Assembly: GCF_003265705.1 (NCBI RefSeq) | Contig: NW_020312902.1 | Coordinates: 13,068,669-13,132,668, forward strand | DNA: 64,000 bases | Source of the DNA: Callorhinus ursinus | Lineage: Eukaryota > Chordata > Mammalia > Carnivora > Otariidae | Direction: 5' to 3' | The notes under the pieces: model-generated | The model's database searches: none | Seen by the model: the letters and a program-made list of their open reading frames with translations, nothing else | Told to the model about the DNA's origin: nothing | Made by a program: the position numbers and the translations under genes | Shown: positions 43,028-54,828 of the stretch, one piece after another | Numbering within the stretch: position 1 is the first letter of the stretch | Layout: each line of letters begins with the position of its first letter

Positions 43028-43454
43028 GTTAAAAATCAATTTATTGTTTTAAATTCACTGCTTCACTTAAAATCCTTGAATCTGTCTTTTCTGTCTCTTC
43101 TTAATTGAATATTCGGACTATTACAATAATGATATTCTCATTTTTGGATTTCCTACCCACTATTATGGGTGAAAGTTATAACCCATTCAGCTTCTTAAAC
43201 TACAAAATATCCTTCCAAAGCATTTATTTACCTCCAGTAATAATGTTCAGCTACTCCCACAGTATCACTGATTTTTGAGGCAGAGGAATTGGCAAACATT
43301 TGGATAGATAAAATCTGGTTAAAAAAATATAAGGAAAGATCTATTCACCCACAATGCCCCAAAAGGCATAAAATATAGGTAAATACAAATTTTGTTAGGA
43401 ATAGTGTTCCAGATTTTCTGGAATCTTGACATATAATATGGAATTAACCTACTT
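43028..43454. other. Unique sequence, nothing recognised
   Basis: No repeat or coding feature recognised. Confidence 0.5.
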
Positions 43455-43573
43455 AATCAGCCATCAACTATTTGCTGAGTTTCTACTATAGGTATGTCAC
43501 TATATTGAAAATTGTAGAAATTATGATAAATTATAAGATTCTGTCCTTGAGGAACCTACAATATAGTAGAGGG
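43455..43573 (-). mobile_element. L2 LINE 3'-end fragment
   Basis: ATCAGCCATCAACTATTTGCTGAGTTTCTACTATAGG and TTCTGTCCTTGAGGAACCTACAATATAG are the reverse-complement L2 end blocks. A twin-primed L1 inserted at its edge. Confidence 0.7.
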
Positions 43574-43584
43574 GAAAAACACAA

Positions 43585-43844
43585 TTTTTTTTCTTTCTGT
43601 TTATTATGTTATGTTAATCACCATACATTACATCATTAGTTTTTGATGTAGTGTTCCATGATTCATTGTTTGCGTGTAACACCCAGTGCTCCATTCAGTA
43701 TGTGCCCTCTTTAATACCCATCACCAGGCTAACCCATCCCCCCACACCCCTCCCCTTTAGAACCCTCAGCTTGTTTCTCAGAGTCCACAGTCTCTCATGG
43801 GAAATTGGAGGGGGAGACAAACCATGAGAGACTATGGACTCTGA
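43585..43844 (-). mobile_element. Short twin-primed LINE-1 with a hairpin at the inversion junction
   Basis: 43585-43800 is the minus-strand L1 3' UTR with its T-run (A-tail) at the left. From 43801 the sequence is the same 3' UTR region in plus orientation (AATTGGAGGGGGAGAC, then CCATGAGAGACTATGGACTC). The TSD is GAAAAACACAA at 43574-43584 and 43845-43855. Because the two halves overlap in L1 coordinates, 43774-43800 and 43822-43848 form a 27-bp inverted repeat with one mismatch and a 21-bp loop. Confidence 0.93.
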
Positions 43845-43855
43845 GAAAAACACAA

Positions 43856-44436
43856 ATATTTTAAAAGTTAAGAAAACAAAACAATATAAAAACCAAGAGT
43901 CACAAGGCTACATTGCTTCCTTTAAAGTACAAACTTGAGAAGGTGTTATATTCCTTCCAATTCTTATCTCTATGATTAAGAATGAACAAGTACAAGAGAA
44001 AATGCCTATTTCTGAGCTTTTAATTTTTTCTAAGGTTGTATTTCCTTGGGCTTTTGTCTTCTCTAACTGTACAAAATTTAGATTCAATTACCACCTACAT
44101 GCTAACAATTAATAAATATTTATTTTTACCTGTATTTCAGGCTTAATACAAGCCTCATCTCTTATCCATTTACAAAGTGCCAGCACCCAGTGTGGGCCTT
44201 TGGTGAATTTCATAAATAAATGTATCAACTGCCATTTCCTTCATTATTTTGACCAAAAAGAAAGATCTAGTGATGACTCAGATGTAAGTATGATGTTTTG
44301 AGGAAGTCCCATAGAAGATCAAGAAAGAAACAAAAGAAGGGGACAAATCTATATTAAACATTTGGGAAAAGCAGATTCAGGGAAAAGTTTAATACTACTC
44401 TATATACAGATATCATTAAAGGAAAGGATTCTATGG
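43856..44436. other. Unique sequence, nothing recognised
   Basis: No repeat or coding feature recognised. Confidence 0.5.
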
Positions 44437-44512
44437 AATTACTCAGAAGTATATACTGAGTGACTTTCATGTGCCATTGTGCTAGGCATGGGGACAATTT
44501 CTAAAGAATGAG
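44437..44512 (-). mobile_element. L2 LINE 3'-end fragment
   Basis: ATATACTGAGTGACTTTCATGTGCCATTGTGCTAGGCATGGGGACA is the reverse-complement L2 end block (contains a form of 'actatgtgccaggcac'). Confidence 0.65.
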
Positions 44513-44839
44513 CAGTCCTAAAAATGAATTTCTGATGAAAAGCTGATCATGAGAAAGCTGATTTCTCAGACACCTTCCAACTCTAAGATTATGTGACTTT
44601 CAAATCCTTCCTTGAATAAGAGGTCCTCATTACATGGAGAAAATGCTGTAAATGTCCAAGAACTAGAAATTCCACAACCCATCCTTCCTCAATAATCTAT
44701 GACCTATACCAGAACAATGCCTCAAAACAACATATTGATGTAAGACATGATCAATATCACTAAATTTCAACTGAGATAAAGGTTATCTTACTGTAAGATT
44801 ATTCATGATCAGTTCTTTCTTATCTGCATGAAGCTTCTC

Positions 44840-45790
44840 TGGAACAAAATGTTATCATTTTAAGTCTTATATTGTGAATAAATGAGTATTTACTGTATAA
44901 AATTTGGAAAGTATAAAGAATGTAAACCATAAAAGGAAAAATATATAACACATATATATTGAAAGGTTATGTGTAATTATAGTACCTCATTACAAACATA
45001 TTTGTGTATTTTATTCATAAAATAAATAAAATGGTAATATTGCAATATATGGCAACTATCTTTGTGTAACAGTAGGTTTTATGTACTGTTTCACACCTTT
45101 TTAGAAGTATAAATATTATTAATATTTTTCTACTCTATTAAGATTATTTACAAAATTATATCATATAGATATAACTTATTGACTCAATATAAGATAAAAT
45201 ATGACTTGTTCACTGGTTAATCTGCTACGGAACATTTAGGTTGTCTCCTCATTTTCATAATGGAGAATAATGCTTACATAAACATCTAAAAGCATTTAAA
45301 CATATCTCTGTTGATTTATGATTAATTTCTAGATGGAGCATTGCAGGGTTAAAGGGTATGAACACTTCTAAGGATTTTGTCATGTCTTGGCAAATTGCTC
45401 TGGAAAAGAATAATCCTGTAGTCCTTCCCACCCATTTTAAGATTGCTTCCTTCCTCATATCCCAAACAGGACTTTTTTTTTTTCAAATTTATTGGTGAAA
45501 TGTTATTTTAGAATTTGTATTTGTCTAATTACCTGTATGGCTGACTAGATTTAAGTTTAAGTATTGGCTAACCTATGCAGGCTTTGGTTTGTGATTTATT
45601 TATGAATTGTCTATGATGTTCTATGCTCATTTTTAATCAGAGGATATTTCTCTTGCGTGTTTGTAAGAGATATTGGAGGTTAAAGATATTAACTGTTTGC
45701 CTATCATGCAGACAGTGATTTTTCCCTTGTTAGCATTTGCTTTTCGATTTTATTCATAGCAATTTTAGATATCCTGACTTGTCATCATTT
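44840..45790 (-). mobile_element. Old L1M ORF2 3'-end / 3' UTR fragment
   Basis: Reverse complement of an ancient L1. Landmarks are AACATTTAGGTTGTCTCC, AATAATGCTTACATAAACATC, GATTAATTTCTAGATGGAGCATTGCAGGGTTAAAGGGTATG and TTGGCAAATTGCTCTGGAAAAG. It has no open frame of note. Confidence 0.7.
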
Positions 45791-45879
45791 TACGAAGTGT
45801 GATGAAGATAGCAATATTTATTAATATTTACTATATGTGAGCCATGGTACCAGTTTACAATATGCTCTCCTTTACTCTT

Positions 45880-46074
45880 TTTTTTCTAAGATTTTATTAT
45901 TTGTCAGAGAGAGAGAGAGCGAGAAAGAGCACAAGCAGGAGGAGCGTCAGGCAGAGGGAGAAGCAGGCTCGTCCCTGAGCAAGGAGCCCAATGCTGGACT
46001 TGATCCCAGGACTCTGGGATCATGACCTGAGCTGAAGGCAGACACTTAACTGACTGAGCCACCGAGGCCTCCCT
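45880..46074 (-). mobile_element. CAN SINE
   Basis: A minus-strand copy with TAAGATTTTATTATTTGTCAGAGAGAG at the tail end and the reversed head GAGCCACCGAGGCCTCCC. The expected GGCGCC in the head is altered. The TSD is unclear; CTTTTATTCTTA follows it and a CTTTACTCTTTT-type stretch precedes it. Confidence 0.93.
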
Positions 46075-47170
46075 ATCTCTTTTATTCTTAAAAACTACAT
46101 AAAATATTAGTAGTGCAGAAACTAAGGTTTAGAAGGATTAAACAATCTAAATGTACAGTTAAAAAGAGGCAGATCTGGCTTTTTGAACAAGGTGTGTCTG
46201 AGGCTAGACCTCTTATTCTTGGATTCTACCTTCTAGCACCTCCCCTTATACATTACTACAAAGACTTTCCCCACCCAGAGATCAGATAAACACTGATCTA
46301 TATTTTCTTTTGGTTCTTTTGTGGCTTTATGTTTATTTTCAACTTCCAAAAATCTGGAATATGTTGTGAATTAGAGGTCTCCCTATTATTATGTGTATTT
46401 ATAATTTGATAATCAATATTTATTAGTTCCCCACTGATATGAAGTGATTTACCATTCTTTATTATCTGGTTAGTTGCCCTACTCCTACTAGGATCTGCAG
46501 CCTGGATATAGGTCTATGTTCTGGGAAAATAAAGTTTATTCAGAATGTGAACTAATAGCCATAATGACAGTGAAATATATTAATATATTAAAGTCCAAAT
46601 CCCAAAAGAAATCAGTTGGAGACAGTCTGTTCTTTTAGAGACTGGCACCAACAGTGAAGGGTTGACTCTATGGTTTTGGACTCTGAGAATGAGTATAATC
46701 CCAGCATTTATTAGGCGCCTGGCATGGCATTATTCCTCATACTTCTATTCCTGAGTTCTAAAGAACCTGACACCCAGTTTAACATGTTGAAAGAGAAATG
46801 CAGGGATTGGGTGACCATGTGTTAGAATTCCTCTGATCCAGGGAGATAAAGTAAACTGAGAGAGATGAGTTTCTTCCAAATTAACTAAATTATCTCAAGG
46901 GTCATTCTCACATGCTTACAGAAATCACTCATTTCTAAGGCAAGATCAAGTTCAACAGCTGTAACCAGAAGAGACAGAGGCAAGCTGGGCTTGTCAAAGG
47001 GAAGGCCAGAGCATAAGGGGATGGGGGGGGGACTGTGAGCCAGACTGACCCATACCCTGACCCCTGCAAACAGCTCTTTTGCAACTCCCTCAATTCCAGA
47101 CCCTCCTTCAAGGATTGCTAACATAGAATGTGTTTATTCCCTTTTAACGAGCTATAGATTACTCCAAAAC
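46075..47170. other. Mostly unique sequence
   Basis: No repeat family was recognised. The small minus-strand frame at 46885-47124 overlaps a run of nine G (from about 47024) and has no domain. Confidence 0.5.
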
Positions 47171-47184
47171 AGAGGCAGATTTCA

Positions 47185-47535
47185 ACATATATTGTATTAT
47201 TTGTTTCAGAGGTACAGATCTGTGATTCAACAGTCTTGCACGATTCACAGCGCTCACCATAGCACAAGAAGATAGCAGGAGGGGAAGAATGAAGGGGGGG
47301 AAATCGGAGGGGGAGACGAACCATGAGAGACGATGGACTCTGAAAAACAAACTGAGGGTTCTAGAGGGGAGGGAGGTGGGAGGATGGGTGAGCCTGGTGA
47401 TGGGTATTAAAGAGGGCATGTTCTGCATGGAGCACTGGGTGTTATGCACAAACAATGAATCATGGAACACTACATCAAAAACTAATGATGTAATGTATGG
47501 TGACTAACATAACAATAAAAAAATTTTTTAAAAAA
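47185..47535 (+). mobile_element. Twin-primed LINE-1 3' end with target-site duplication
   Basis: 47185-47266 is L1 3' UTR in minus orientation (ATAATACAATATATGTT-type when read in reverse). From 47267 the next L1 segment continues in plus orientation (GAAGATAGCAGGAGGGG to AATGTATGGTGACTAAC), ending in an A-rich tail. The TSD AGAGGCAGATTTCA is perfect at 47171-47184 and 47536-47549. The two halves are adjacent in L1 order with little or no loss at the junction. Confidence 0.95.
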
Positions 47536-47549
47536 AGAGGCAGATTTCA

Positions 47550-48099
47550 GAAGGAAAGCATGTTAATCTGAGTGGATGGTACATACATTTCACTGATCAT
47601 TGTTCAGAGACGTACCTCGTTGGATAACAATTTAAGTCAAAAGTGTTATTTTATTCAATGGCTAAAATATGGCAGGGATAGCTGAAAGCTTATAGATAAT
47701 AGACCAAACATGTTTAAGAGATTTAAATCATTGTCCTAATGAGGGAAGCAAGCATCTGTGAGGAGACAGATGGAGGAAGAGAGGGACGGATCCAGAGAAG
47801 GGCTGTCCTGTTTACAAGTGTAAGGCAAGCAGAGAGGATAAAAAAGAAGCGGCCAACGACTGTGTAGCTACTGTCTGTGTAGCTAAGGGGCACACTATGG
47901 AACTGGCCAAGCTGAGTCAGTAGAGCAAAAGGAAGGCATGGTTCCTGTTGAATGGATACCACTGACTTGGCTAATTCCTCCTCATTCTTGTATCTCAGTT
48001 TACTCATCATGGTTCTGGAAAGCTTGAGTTATGAGTCATTCGTTCCTTCAGTGTTCTCAAATGGAAACCTGACTGCCTACTTTTAGAAATGATCAGTAG
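47550..48099. other. Unique sequence, nothing recognised
   Basis: A 95-codon minus-strand open frame at 47723-48010 lacks a domain and overlaps nothing known. Confidence 0.5.
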
Positions 48100-48352
48100 A
48101 ATGTAGTATTTGAAGGGGGTAGCTCTGGAGCTCAATGATCCTCAGTTCAAATCTCAACATTATCATGTGCTAAGTGCAACTTCGGCTCAAATACAATTGC
48201 TGTGTCTCAGTTTCTTCACTTGCACAATGAGGTCAGTAGTACTATAGTGCTAGTTCATCATGAGGACTAGATGAGTTAACATCATGAACACACATTAACA
48301 CTTGGGGAAGCATCTGATAATTAATCATTACTCAATAAATGTCGGCCACCAT
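48100..48352 (+). mobile_element. MIR SINE, nearly complete
   Basis: GTAGCTCTGGAGCTCAATGATCCTCAGTTCAAATCTC, then CTAAGTGCAACTTCGG, TGTGTCTCAGTTTCTTCACTTGCACAATGAGG, and ATGAGGACTAGATGAGTTAAC to TACTCAATAAATG cover tRNA head, core and 3' end. Confidence 0.8.
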
Positions 48353-48429
48353 TATGACCATTCTTATAGCTCATTTTCTTGTTTGTATTCCCCACTAGCT
48401 CATGAAGGCCTGGTTTAGATGTTCATTAC

Positions 48430-48582
48430 TGCAGGGCTTCTGAAACCTTACCATGCATACAAATTCCTTGAGAACTTATTAAACACAGATTCTGTTTCAG
48501 CAGAAGCTGGGTAGGACCTAAGTTTCTGCATTTCTAATATTTCTAATAAGCTCTCAGGCAATGAGTTGTCCATCTAGTTTGA
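48430..48582 (-). mobile_element. MER5A-type hAT-Charlie DNA transposon
   Basis: TTCTGAAACCTTACCATGCATACAAATTCC, then GAACTTATTAAACACAGATTCTG, then TTTCTGCATTTCTAATATTTCTAATAAGCTCTCAGGCAATG follow the MER5A plan in reverse. Confidence 0.7.
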
Positions 48583-49464
48583 TTAACACAGTGAAAAAGA
48601 AAACCACTTGGCAGCTAGGAATGCAGGTCCTGGATGATTTGGTCAGCACCACAACCTGCTACACCCTTTTGCTTTGGTTCCCAGGAATAACTCTGTATCT
48701 ATGTGAAGATGGAAGGATTGCCCATGTCACTTCCTCTCTTCATGCCTGAAATCGGTTCCAATGGATAGGTAAAGTTAGGGCCACTAGGAGAATAGAATCT
48801 TAAATCAGTTTATCTGTGCAGTGGGTTTTTAGACTCCTGTTCCATCACCTACTTAAGCAATCAGGCTACCAGAGACCTTGGGGAAGACTGAGTTCACTCT
48901 ACAAGGTGCAACCAGCCTGGTCTTTCTCATTTTTTTTTTTCTGGTCCGGCAAATATATGAAGATTTGAGCAGTGGTTGAGAAACTAGTTCTTCATCAGGG
49001 AAGTGGGACCCCTGCTGGCCATATATGTGGTCCTTTATGGGTCAAGGAGCATCACCAGGCCTAGAGTCCATGTTTCTAGAGGCTCCTATTTGATGGCCTG
49101 GTATAAATGTATAGTTATATTGCTGTCTGCTTTATGAGACAAGGCAATACTGATTCTGCAATGATGGTAATCAAATCAAGTGTGCACAGTATCTTATATA
49201 AATAGATACTTGCATTAACTGTACTTAAAAATAGTTGATTGGTTGCAATGGCAATGTACCATATAGGAACAGGAGTGAGTATGGCTGCCTTTGGCAAAGT
49301 CCTTCTGGAAGGTTTCCTTGATTGTTATAATCCTTAGCATCTTCTCTCTCTGAACTCATACCACAAAAAAATAATCTAAATAATTAAAATTTAGCATTTG
49401 ATTACTTCTTTTTCATTGCTTTTTCCTACTGTTGTTTTCATTTTGTTGAAAACTGGTTTCCATG
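48583..49464. other. Unique sequence, nothing recognised
   Basis: No repeat or coding feature recognised. Confidence 0.5.
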
Positions 49465-49580
49465 CCTGGACTGTAATTCCTGTGAATGAATAAGAGAGCC
49501 CTTGCCTATCTCACCCATCTATCAAAGTGCTCAGCAAGTGCTGGACACCCAAGGCATTCAGTGAAGAGTTGCTAAATCTT
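49465..49580 (+). mobile_element. L2 LINE 3' end
   Basis: CTGGACTGTAATTCCTGTGAATGAATAAG, then AAAGTGCTCAGCAAGTGCTGGACACCCAAGGCATTCAGTGAAGAGTTGC fits a diverged L2 terminus. Confidence 0.5.
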
Positions 49581-49921
49581 GGAAACTAGCTATTATCTTC
49601 TTTCTGGAAATTAACAGCTGTTAGTTGATAAAGCAACTGAGACTGGAATCTCCAAACCTTTTCTGTCTTTAAATGAAAAGAAAGGCCTTCTAGAGTGTAC
49701 AGTGTAAATATTGAATTAGACCAGCCTCAAAGGGAACTTTTCTGCCTAGGAAAGCCCAGCTACCTCAGGCTTCCTTCTCCAGAGATTTACAACTCTTTCT
49801 TAGCATACATGATATGTATAACATGAGGGATGAAAAAGGAATTCTGTGGCTTTAAAATGCCATCTGAGAATTTGGTAAAACATATTGGACAAATTGCATG
49901 CCACTTTTGTGTTTGTATGAA

Positions 49922-50036
49922 TGTGTGTGTGTGTGTGTGTGTGCAATAGAAAGAGAGAGAGAGGGAGAGAAGGAAGAAGGGGGGCAGAGAGTGAGAAAAG
50001 AGAAAGACAGTGGAAGAGACAGAAAGACAGAAACTA
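49922..50036. repeat. (TG)n followed by a purine-rich tract
   Basis: A (TG)11 run at 49922-49943 is followed, from 49950, by about 85 bp of AGAGAGAGAGGGAGAGAAGG-type purine sequence. Both are simple sequence, likely to vary in length. Confidence 0.95.
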
Positions 50037-52149
50037 ACAGGAGTAGAAACTATTAACTATAGAAACTATATAACATGTATATAAACTATGTAACACATGT
50101 GGAAACTATTCTTACATTTATAATATAAATATGGTTATATATTCATATGTGATACATACATATATAACTTTTTTCCCCTCATCCAAAGGGACCATATGTA
50201 AAGGTAATGGTATGATTAATAGATTAATTGATAGGAAGATTAGCCTGTACTTACAACACCAGTAAAACAGGAATACCAAATAATTGAGGAAAAAATGGAA
50301 ATATTATGATAATTAATACTTTCAAATGTCAAAATTGTCCTGGAGAAGCTTAAGTCTACATTTTTTTTATTTGTTTATTTTATGGTTTATTTTTGTTTTG
50401 AATTACAAATGGCTGCATACCCTTCCCTGTACTTGAGGGGCCTGAAGATCTAAACAGAGTCCTGGGAAGGTGAGGGATTGCAGGTTAGCTGATGGGAGAA
50501 GTTCGAGGCATAAATATTTGTTCAGTCCCTGCATAATGAGTTTTCAGGCTGGGTCCCAATTTCTGATCTAATACTATCACATGTGATATGACACAAACCA
50601 GTTCATATTTTAGAGCCTTTTTAAAATTATCAGCAGTTAAATGACAATAGCAATAATGACCATCTATTTGCAGGAAAGTTTTGAGATCAAAACAGAGAAG
50701 TCAAGAATTATGATTGTTCTGTACAAACAAAAGCCCTCGATGACTTGATGGAATGTGCAAGACTAGGGAAGGAGGACATGAAAAGAACTTTGTGGTTTTC
50801 TATTTTAATTGTGGGAGGAGAACAATGTCATGACATTAAACAAAATAGAGGGCTCACTATAGAGAATTCAGAGAACTGTGCTGGGTTGCTGGTGATAGGT
50901 TATACCCAAGTAATACTCTGAGCTCTCTACACAACACAAAGCTTATATATCTTTATTCCTAGAAAACCGCCAATGATTAAACACCATCACTGCTACTTTC
51001 TAAAGCCTTTTGATGGCAGAGATTGTCTTATATGTATTTTTGTACTTGTCTAGGGGCAAGGCCTCAAAATGTGCAAGATTTGGTTGGGTTTGGGTATTTT
51101 CCTATTAGCTCAGATGCCAGTCCATTTTCACCTTTCTTTCTTCTTGATTCACTATCTTGGCATAGTGCTTGGGCTTCTCGTTTAGCCAAGAAGGCAGCTA
51201 TAGTCTCCTTTTCTAAAGGAGATTCTGTCTGTAAAACAGTTATATAATGCATAGTATATAGTAACATATTAACCATTACTACTTTTTTTTAGAATCAAGA
51301 GCTAAAATTATAGGACTATGAATTTTCCTCTGAATAAGTTTTTGGCTGCTTATTATTTGGCTGCATTTTGAATCACATACTTTTGAATTTTTAGTATTGA
51401 GAGATTATATGGACCACCATGCTCACTTTTTAAGAGAAAAAAAAATATAGCCAGAAAGTGATTTGACCAATATCACAGTTTCCAAAGTATATATATGATT
51501 ATGCTTGCTGAGAATAAACCAGGAAAAATAAATAAATCTTCTTTAAATTGTCCTTTGACTGTATTTTGCAGGATTGAATATGTAAATATCTGAAATTATA
51601 ACCAACTTTACTATTGCTATTTCTAAGGAAGTTCTTCATTAACTAAATAAAAATGAAAAATCAAGCAAATGAAAAAATGAATATGGAAAATCTCACCTCC
51701 ATGATGTCCAAAAGGGTATTAATTTTGTAGATTCTCATAAAAAAAGCCAAAAATATTTTTAAAAGTTTAATTACCTGAATAATTATTGAATTTCCAAAAC
51801 TATTTTGGAAGTGCAGATCTAAGTCTTCCTATGTTATATAAGCAAGGAAGACTTGGACAGTTTTAGCTCTTTAATTTCATTCTTAAATGTCAATTATGAG
51901 GAGAGACTGCTGCCTGTTTGTAAATTCATAGCTAAAAATCCGTTTCAGTTTTGAAAAAACTTCAGCCACTCTATGGCAACTCATGCCTTTTTTGTTATAT
52001 AATCATTATCATTATAATTGACATATTCAGGGTTTTCCCTTTGGAAAGCTAAAAGAAATCACAAAGAGACTAGCTATGTAGAGTTGACATGCCCTTAACA
52101 AAGTCTCCATTAGGTGTCTTATTTGGAAAATGTGAACCAAATGAACAAA
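50037..52149. other. Mostly AT-rich unique sequence
   Basis: Imperfect repeats of GAAACTAT occur at about 50040-50110. 51003-51070 shows GATGGCAGAGATTGTC, which may be a trace of L2. No gene-like feature. Confidence 0.45.
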
Positions 52150-52520
52150 GTACAGGTTTAATTTTGTTTCATTAGATTGTGAAGAGACCAACATGAATTA
52201 ATTAGTGTTAACTACAACACGCTTCACTAATATCCTGCCAAAACAAAGATTTCCTACAGTGCCAAGATGACGGACATGATTGGGATGATAAGAGAGAAAT
52301 GTAAGTGGGTTGGGTGCAATTATTATTACAATTATTGCTGCAAAGAGTTCTAATTGAAAGGGGATTTTGCATGGGGGTGGTGGTAATAAGCTCCCTTAAG
52401 ATCCTGGGCTAGACATTTAATTTAGGTTTAATGGCATAATTTTATGTTAAACAGATGCAAATTAATTATTAAGGTATATTTATTGATTATTCATACAGTC
52501 AACAGCATTTCAAAATGACA
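52150..52520. promoter_or_regulatory. Candidate non-coding regulatory block rich in homeodomain/POU motifs
   Basis: Non-repetitive sequence with GAATTAATTAG at 52195-52205, CAATTATTATTACAATTATTG near 52318-52338, TCTAATTGAAAG near 52350, and ATGCAAATTAATTATT at 52455-52470, which is an octamer (ATGCAAAT) overlapping a TAATTA-type site. Motif density is suggestive, but AT-richness alone raises it. Function is inference. Confidence 0.25.
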
Positions 52521-53379
52521 AATAGTGACTTTTGAAGGGTAAACCCAGCTACTTAGCCCCCATTGGGTTGAAATGATAGCAAATTAAGAAGTTTTGGATA
52601 TGGAAGTGGCCATTTATGTGGTGAAGGAGAGCCTCTGTCCATATCAGAGATAGGCCATTGGTAAGGCATTGCCTTCAGGTTATGGCTCTGGCCATTTAAA
52701 CTTGAGCACCTCTTGTTACTAGAACACCTATTGTATATATGATGAAATTTTTAATGCTCTTAGGGTGGTTCTCACTCTGTATTGTAACATAAATCACAAT
52801 AATGTTAGCAAATTAGTGGTAATATTTTGTCCTCCAGGCTTCCTAGAGAGCAAAGTACACATACCAGTGGAAGAAAGGCAGGATGCAAACTATCCACAGT
52901 GCTAGACAATGTATACTTACATGTATGCACAAACAGAAATTACACATTGCAGTGATTTCTAATGACTATCCTGTGCCTTGTAACTATATCCAACAAAGTA
53001 ATGTAATTCAGCTCTTACATCTGGCAAGTGTTCTCTGTGATACTTCTAGCTGTCACTCAGAGCTGTCAATGACTTAAAATATTTAAGGTTGCAGAGAGAA
53101 TTTATGCTCCCCCCCACACACACATCCCACACAAGTATACTAAACACCCAAAGCTTTTAAATATTTCCTGATTGTTTTAGTATTTGCCTAACACACAACT
53201 CTTTGGGAGACATGAAAGATCTCCATGGCTTGGCCCCTGCTCTTGAGTTTCTAATGATAAATTCATGGACACTTAAACACATTATTATAAAAAAAATAAT
53301 TATATGCTAAGGATTTCCATGATGGGAGTTAACAGTCACCATTGACTTAGGCAGTTTGGAAAGTCATTAATGGAGGATT
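52521..53379. other. Unique sequence, nothing recognised
   Basis: No repeat or coding feature recognised. A short C/CA-rich stretch lies near 53109-53125. Confidence 0.5.
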
Positions 53380-53560
53380 AAATTATAGGTATAGGAATTA
53401 GATAGGTAAAGGATGTTCCAGGGCAGGAAATGATAGCAAGGGTGGAGGGGACTTGAACATGTTAATGAGACAGTGAATAGAAACAAATCTTCACATGGGA
53501 AAATAATGGATAATAAGGTCAGATGGGTGGGGTTTAGACGTTGGAGATAGGAGAGACCAA
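53380..53560. mobile_element. Possible old mammalian-wide repeat
   Basis: GATGTTCCAGGGCAGGAAATGATAGCAAGGG...ATGAGACAGTGAATAG has the look of an old repeat (a 'gcattccaggcagaggga'-type block). The family is not certain. Confidence 0.3.
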
Positions 53561-54617
53561 TGTATGAGGAATGATATGCATACTGCGACATTTTTTAAAA
53601 GGCTGGGTCTAATGTCTCATTTAGAGGCACAGCCACTTCTTAGGGGAAGTGAAGTTTTACTAAAGATAAGGCATTGCCAAGACAGCAGAGCTTCCCAAGC
53701 ACTGAGATCTCTTAAATTAAAATATCCAAGAGCTTTCCCTCTAAGCTTAGGAGTAAATTTCCAAACCTGAGCTCCCTAAAGAAGGTAGCAAAGTTACGCA
53801 AAATAAAAAGATTTTTTTTTAAGCTAGAAACCAATATGGTTTGTACCTCATTATAGAAAAAAATTTGTAAAGATCTGAGTTGATGCTGCTTGGATAATGG
53901 TAGGGGACTTCTAACATCACAGCACACCACCACCACTGCCCTTGCTTTACAAAACAATTATCAACATTGTAATTCTATCATTTGGACAATGGCCAACTGC
54001 ATGAAACCATTTATGCCCACTGATGCTTATTATAATGAAACAAGTCTTTAGCACTAAGATCCTAAAAATTCTAAAAGATGAGATGGCCGCCCTAAGGAAA
54101 GAGAACTCTATCTCCACAGCTGTGCACTCTTTAGAAAATTTTACAGAATGGGAAAATACTTTGCTTTACTCCTTTGGAAGTGTGAAAAAAATAATTAAAC
54201 ATTTATGGACATTTTAAATTCAGGGAAAAGTTAAAATATGTTAAAATAAATTTTAACAACATTCTGTTCTTTTTCTATGCTAAAATCTCATTCATTTTTA
54301 CTTTGTTAGTTGAAGTAGTTGTTGTTGCTCTTGGCTTGCTTTCCCCCTAGAAGGAAATGGGGCAACATTAGACCAGTTTCAGTTATTGAGTAGTATCTGA
54401 CCTCTGTCACTTCAAACTTTGACAAACTTCAAGACTGTTCCTTTGTTCCACGCATACCTTATTTTTTTAACTCAAACCTGTTTTCTATCTTCTTCCTCGG
54501 GTGATCATGTTAGAAAAAAATATATTACTTTCTTTTTAAATAAATGTTTACATTCCTTACTATCTGTTGGAAACTGATGATAAGTGGTTAACAATTTATG
54601 ATCTCAAAAAGTGAAAT
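53561..54617. other. Unique sequence, nothing recognised
   Basis: Small open frames at 53564-53770 and 54023-54217 have no recognised domain. Confidence 0.5.
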
Positions 54618-54828
54618 AGGGGCACCTGGGTGGCTCAGTGGGTAAAGCAACTGTCTTTGGCTCAGGTCATGATCCCAGGGTCCTGGTATCCAGCCTCCTG
54701 TCTGGCTCCCTCCTCAGCAGGGAGTCTGTTTCTCTCTCACCTTCTGTCCCTCTCCCAGCTTGTGTGCTGTCTCTCTCTCTCTCTGTCAAATAAGTAAATA
54801 AAAATCCTTAATAAAAAAATAAAATAAT
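54618..54828 (+). mobile_element. CAN SINE
   Basis: A plus-strand copy with head GGGGCACCTGGGTGGCTCAG, a (CT)n run, and tail AAATAAGTAAATAAAAATCC. The body is diverged in the middle and no clean TSD was seen. Confidence 0.93.
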
